Source of the DNA: Acidimicrobiia bacterium
GTDB lineage: Bacteria > Acidobacteriota > Vicinamibacteria > Vicinamibacterales > SCN-69-37
Length of the DNA stretch: 64,000 bases
Direction of reading: 5' to 3'
Assembly (NCBI GenBank): GCA_016871335.1
Contig: VFZF01000004.1
Location: 62,001-126,000, forward strand
The notes under the pieces are model-generated. The model was not told the DNA's origin and made no database searches. It was given only the letters and a program-made list of their open reading frames with translations. Positions 63,901-64,000 of this stretch are shown here, piece by piece. Position 1 is the first letter of the stretch; each line of letters begins with the position of its first letter. A program made the position numbers and the translations under genes.

Positions 63901-64000
63901 CACACGACGTTCGGGTTGGACTGGGCGATCGCGAGCGCGCCGATGGCCTGCGAGGTTTCGTTGTCGAAGGTCGGCTTCCAGGTCGCGCCACCGTCGGTGG
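60933..64000 (-). CDS. Sortilin/VPS10-like BNR-repeat protein, 5' end outside window
   Basis: About 1022 residues visible; the frame continues past the right edge. Many BNR/Asp-box repeats (SIDAGETWTRMG, TEDGGRTWQHV, SRDNGKTFAKV, SRDGGRIWESG, SRNEGKDWTDL, SLDDGRTWTQF) indicate one or two large beta-propellers of the sortilin/glycosyl-hydrolase-like type. A low-complexity Pro/Ala/Gly linker (PPPPPAPAAPAGGGRGG, about 62780-62880) splits the propeller part. A C-terminal helical part with Glu/Arg-rich segments follows, ending DRLAGR. Such exported giants are frequent in Acidobacteria, often near S9 peptidases; function unknown. Confidence 0.85.
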   Translation of the reverse strand, partial: TDGGATWKPTFDNETSQAIGALAIAQSNPNVVWAGTGEAWAVRDMDMMGDGIYKSIDAGETWTRMGLTETGRIGTIVVHPTNENVVLVCALGRATGPQKERGVFRTEDGGRTWQHVLFVNEDTGCSGLQMSVQDPNIVIASTWEIYLQTHILESGGMGSGIYISRDNGKTFAKVTHPGLPESPYGKTDVAIAPSNGNRMYALIQTGADGVKGLKSEAQGSLWRSDDGGRVWQNVSWDRRLIGRAGYYIRIRVSPNDPDHLLIANSTLWRSRDGGRIWESGGGGCGDCHDIWWDTTPDMASHYIVTGDGGMGIYGSPLNPTGNTSVSLPIGQMYRVTIDQRSPYFVYASRQDNGSMRIPSARPIVPANVPSYAPPPPPAPAAPAGGGRGGGGGGGRGGAAAAAPAQPQESMPSCESGYTYPEPNNHRFVFGTCYAAHVATFDEVSGLRRSISPWMHTLDHDPVGLKYRCQWSPPLAIDWFDNSVYFGCQVVFRTRNRGQSWEVISPDLSTGDPSRIRFSGGVVGDNLGQFYGATIAAIAPSRTQKGVLWVGTNDGKVWISRNEGKDWTDLTKNIQMPPWGLIRRIDASHFDPGTAYMAVDYHLVDQRDPYFFKTEDFGQTWRRIDAGLPKGHPLDYALSIAENPNRKGMIFAGTGHAFFYSLDDGRTWTQFKDKLPAAPVNWIEVPKNAAEVAIATYGRGLWILRDVWQLEQPEVGRGQAAFEMYKPRPATRTATGGTATFPFVMKTAPTGPLTMEILDSSGTVVSTSQVTAQQGTNVATWNLLYPMPDQPVLRSIPPDNPYIWEAGRWERRERPVTHWGLGAQRWQPRAAPGKYQVRLSYNGQTQTQPFEVWRDVTLPSDDDDLIESASMQVDMVKTINEVVDKINRIEIMRAQVEDLRKTHATNRQVDSALEALYTKMYDTELHFLSRTEMHSDDKWYVEKYKLYLNLVWLLSEIGGSGGDVAGGQGYAPTDAAKSVYEDRLREMVAARAAFEALMKEVAAFNIANAGKVAPVSDRLAGR

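Overview
The window is GC-rich DNA with very tight gene packing (many ATGA, GTGA, TAATG and TGATG junctions). It looks like a chromosomal segment of an Acidobacteriota member, most likely of the Vicinamibacteria type. The indicators are an Oar-like TonB-dependent receptor with a carboxypeptidase-regulatory-like plug, an orphan duplicated MacB/FtsX-type permease of the acidobacterial kind, three tandem VWFA-type secreted proteins, a sortilin/BNR-repeat giant protein, DPP-IV-like peptidases and a creatininase-family exported protein. This placement is inference from gene content; there is no rRNA or other phylogenetic marker here. I saw no tRNA, IS element, prophage or CRISPR array.

Layout. 1-2915: end of a molybdenum hydroxylase large subunit, its cytochrome c, and a YaeQ protein. 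3031-3861: VOC dioxygenase-like gene broken by two in-frame stops. 3916-14803: metal region with a ZIP transporter, a CopA-type ATPase, a wrecked CorE-like sigma factor, a heptad-repeat coiled-coil protein, an overlapping operon (multicopper oxidase > outer-membrane factor > BNR protein), a His-rich exported protein, an M24 peptidase and a cupredoxin protein carrying only the tail of an RND adaptor. 14817-25313: cstA, RidA, creatininase family, glycerate-kinase-like, heme A synthase, MutS-like membrane ATPase, CPBP protease, GNAT and fatty-acid desaturase, followed by a two-component pair (24393-26019). 26135-34743: PQQ-propeller protein, SPFH-HTH plus zinc-ribbon membrane pair (YdjI/YdjG-like), Gfo/Idh/MocA oxidoreductase, fused PabB-PabC, and hflK-hflC with hflK interrupted by TAA. 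34878-39559: ahcY, an ArsR-methyltransferase fusion, glutamine synthetase and a SUI1/YciH protein. 39597-46284: DUF1295 membrane protein, VapC remnant, DPP-IV-like peptidase, class II photolyase and D-aminoacylase-like amidohydrolase. 46466-64000: ADOP permease, TonB receptor, three VWFA paralogues, DUF922, DUF2785, a truncated S9 peptidase and the partial sortilin-like protein.

Two themes cut across the window. First, an unusual number of genes are recently broken while most of the frame stays readable: VOC (TAG and TGA), hflK (TAA), a CorE-like sigma (frameshift and truncation), VapC (frameshift), an RND-adaptor tail, a membrane spermidine-synthase-like N-terminus, a PAS fragment, a Tat-signal fragment and an S9 peptidase fragment. 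Either the lineage is shedding genes or the assembly carries point errors; reads would decide. Second, the intergenic DNA is filled with several families of short tandem or palindromic repeats (units such as GTAGGGCCCGCTGAA, GGGGCTAAAGCCCC, GTCCGCA, GGTGCTC, GGTTCAT, GGGCGGGT, TTGAGGA). They repeatedly begin exactly at stop codons, and copies of the same families occur in frame inside coding genes, where they encode linkers or signal-peptide segments. I regard this mobile-looking, stop-codon-anchored repeat system as the most novel feature of the window.
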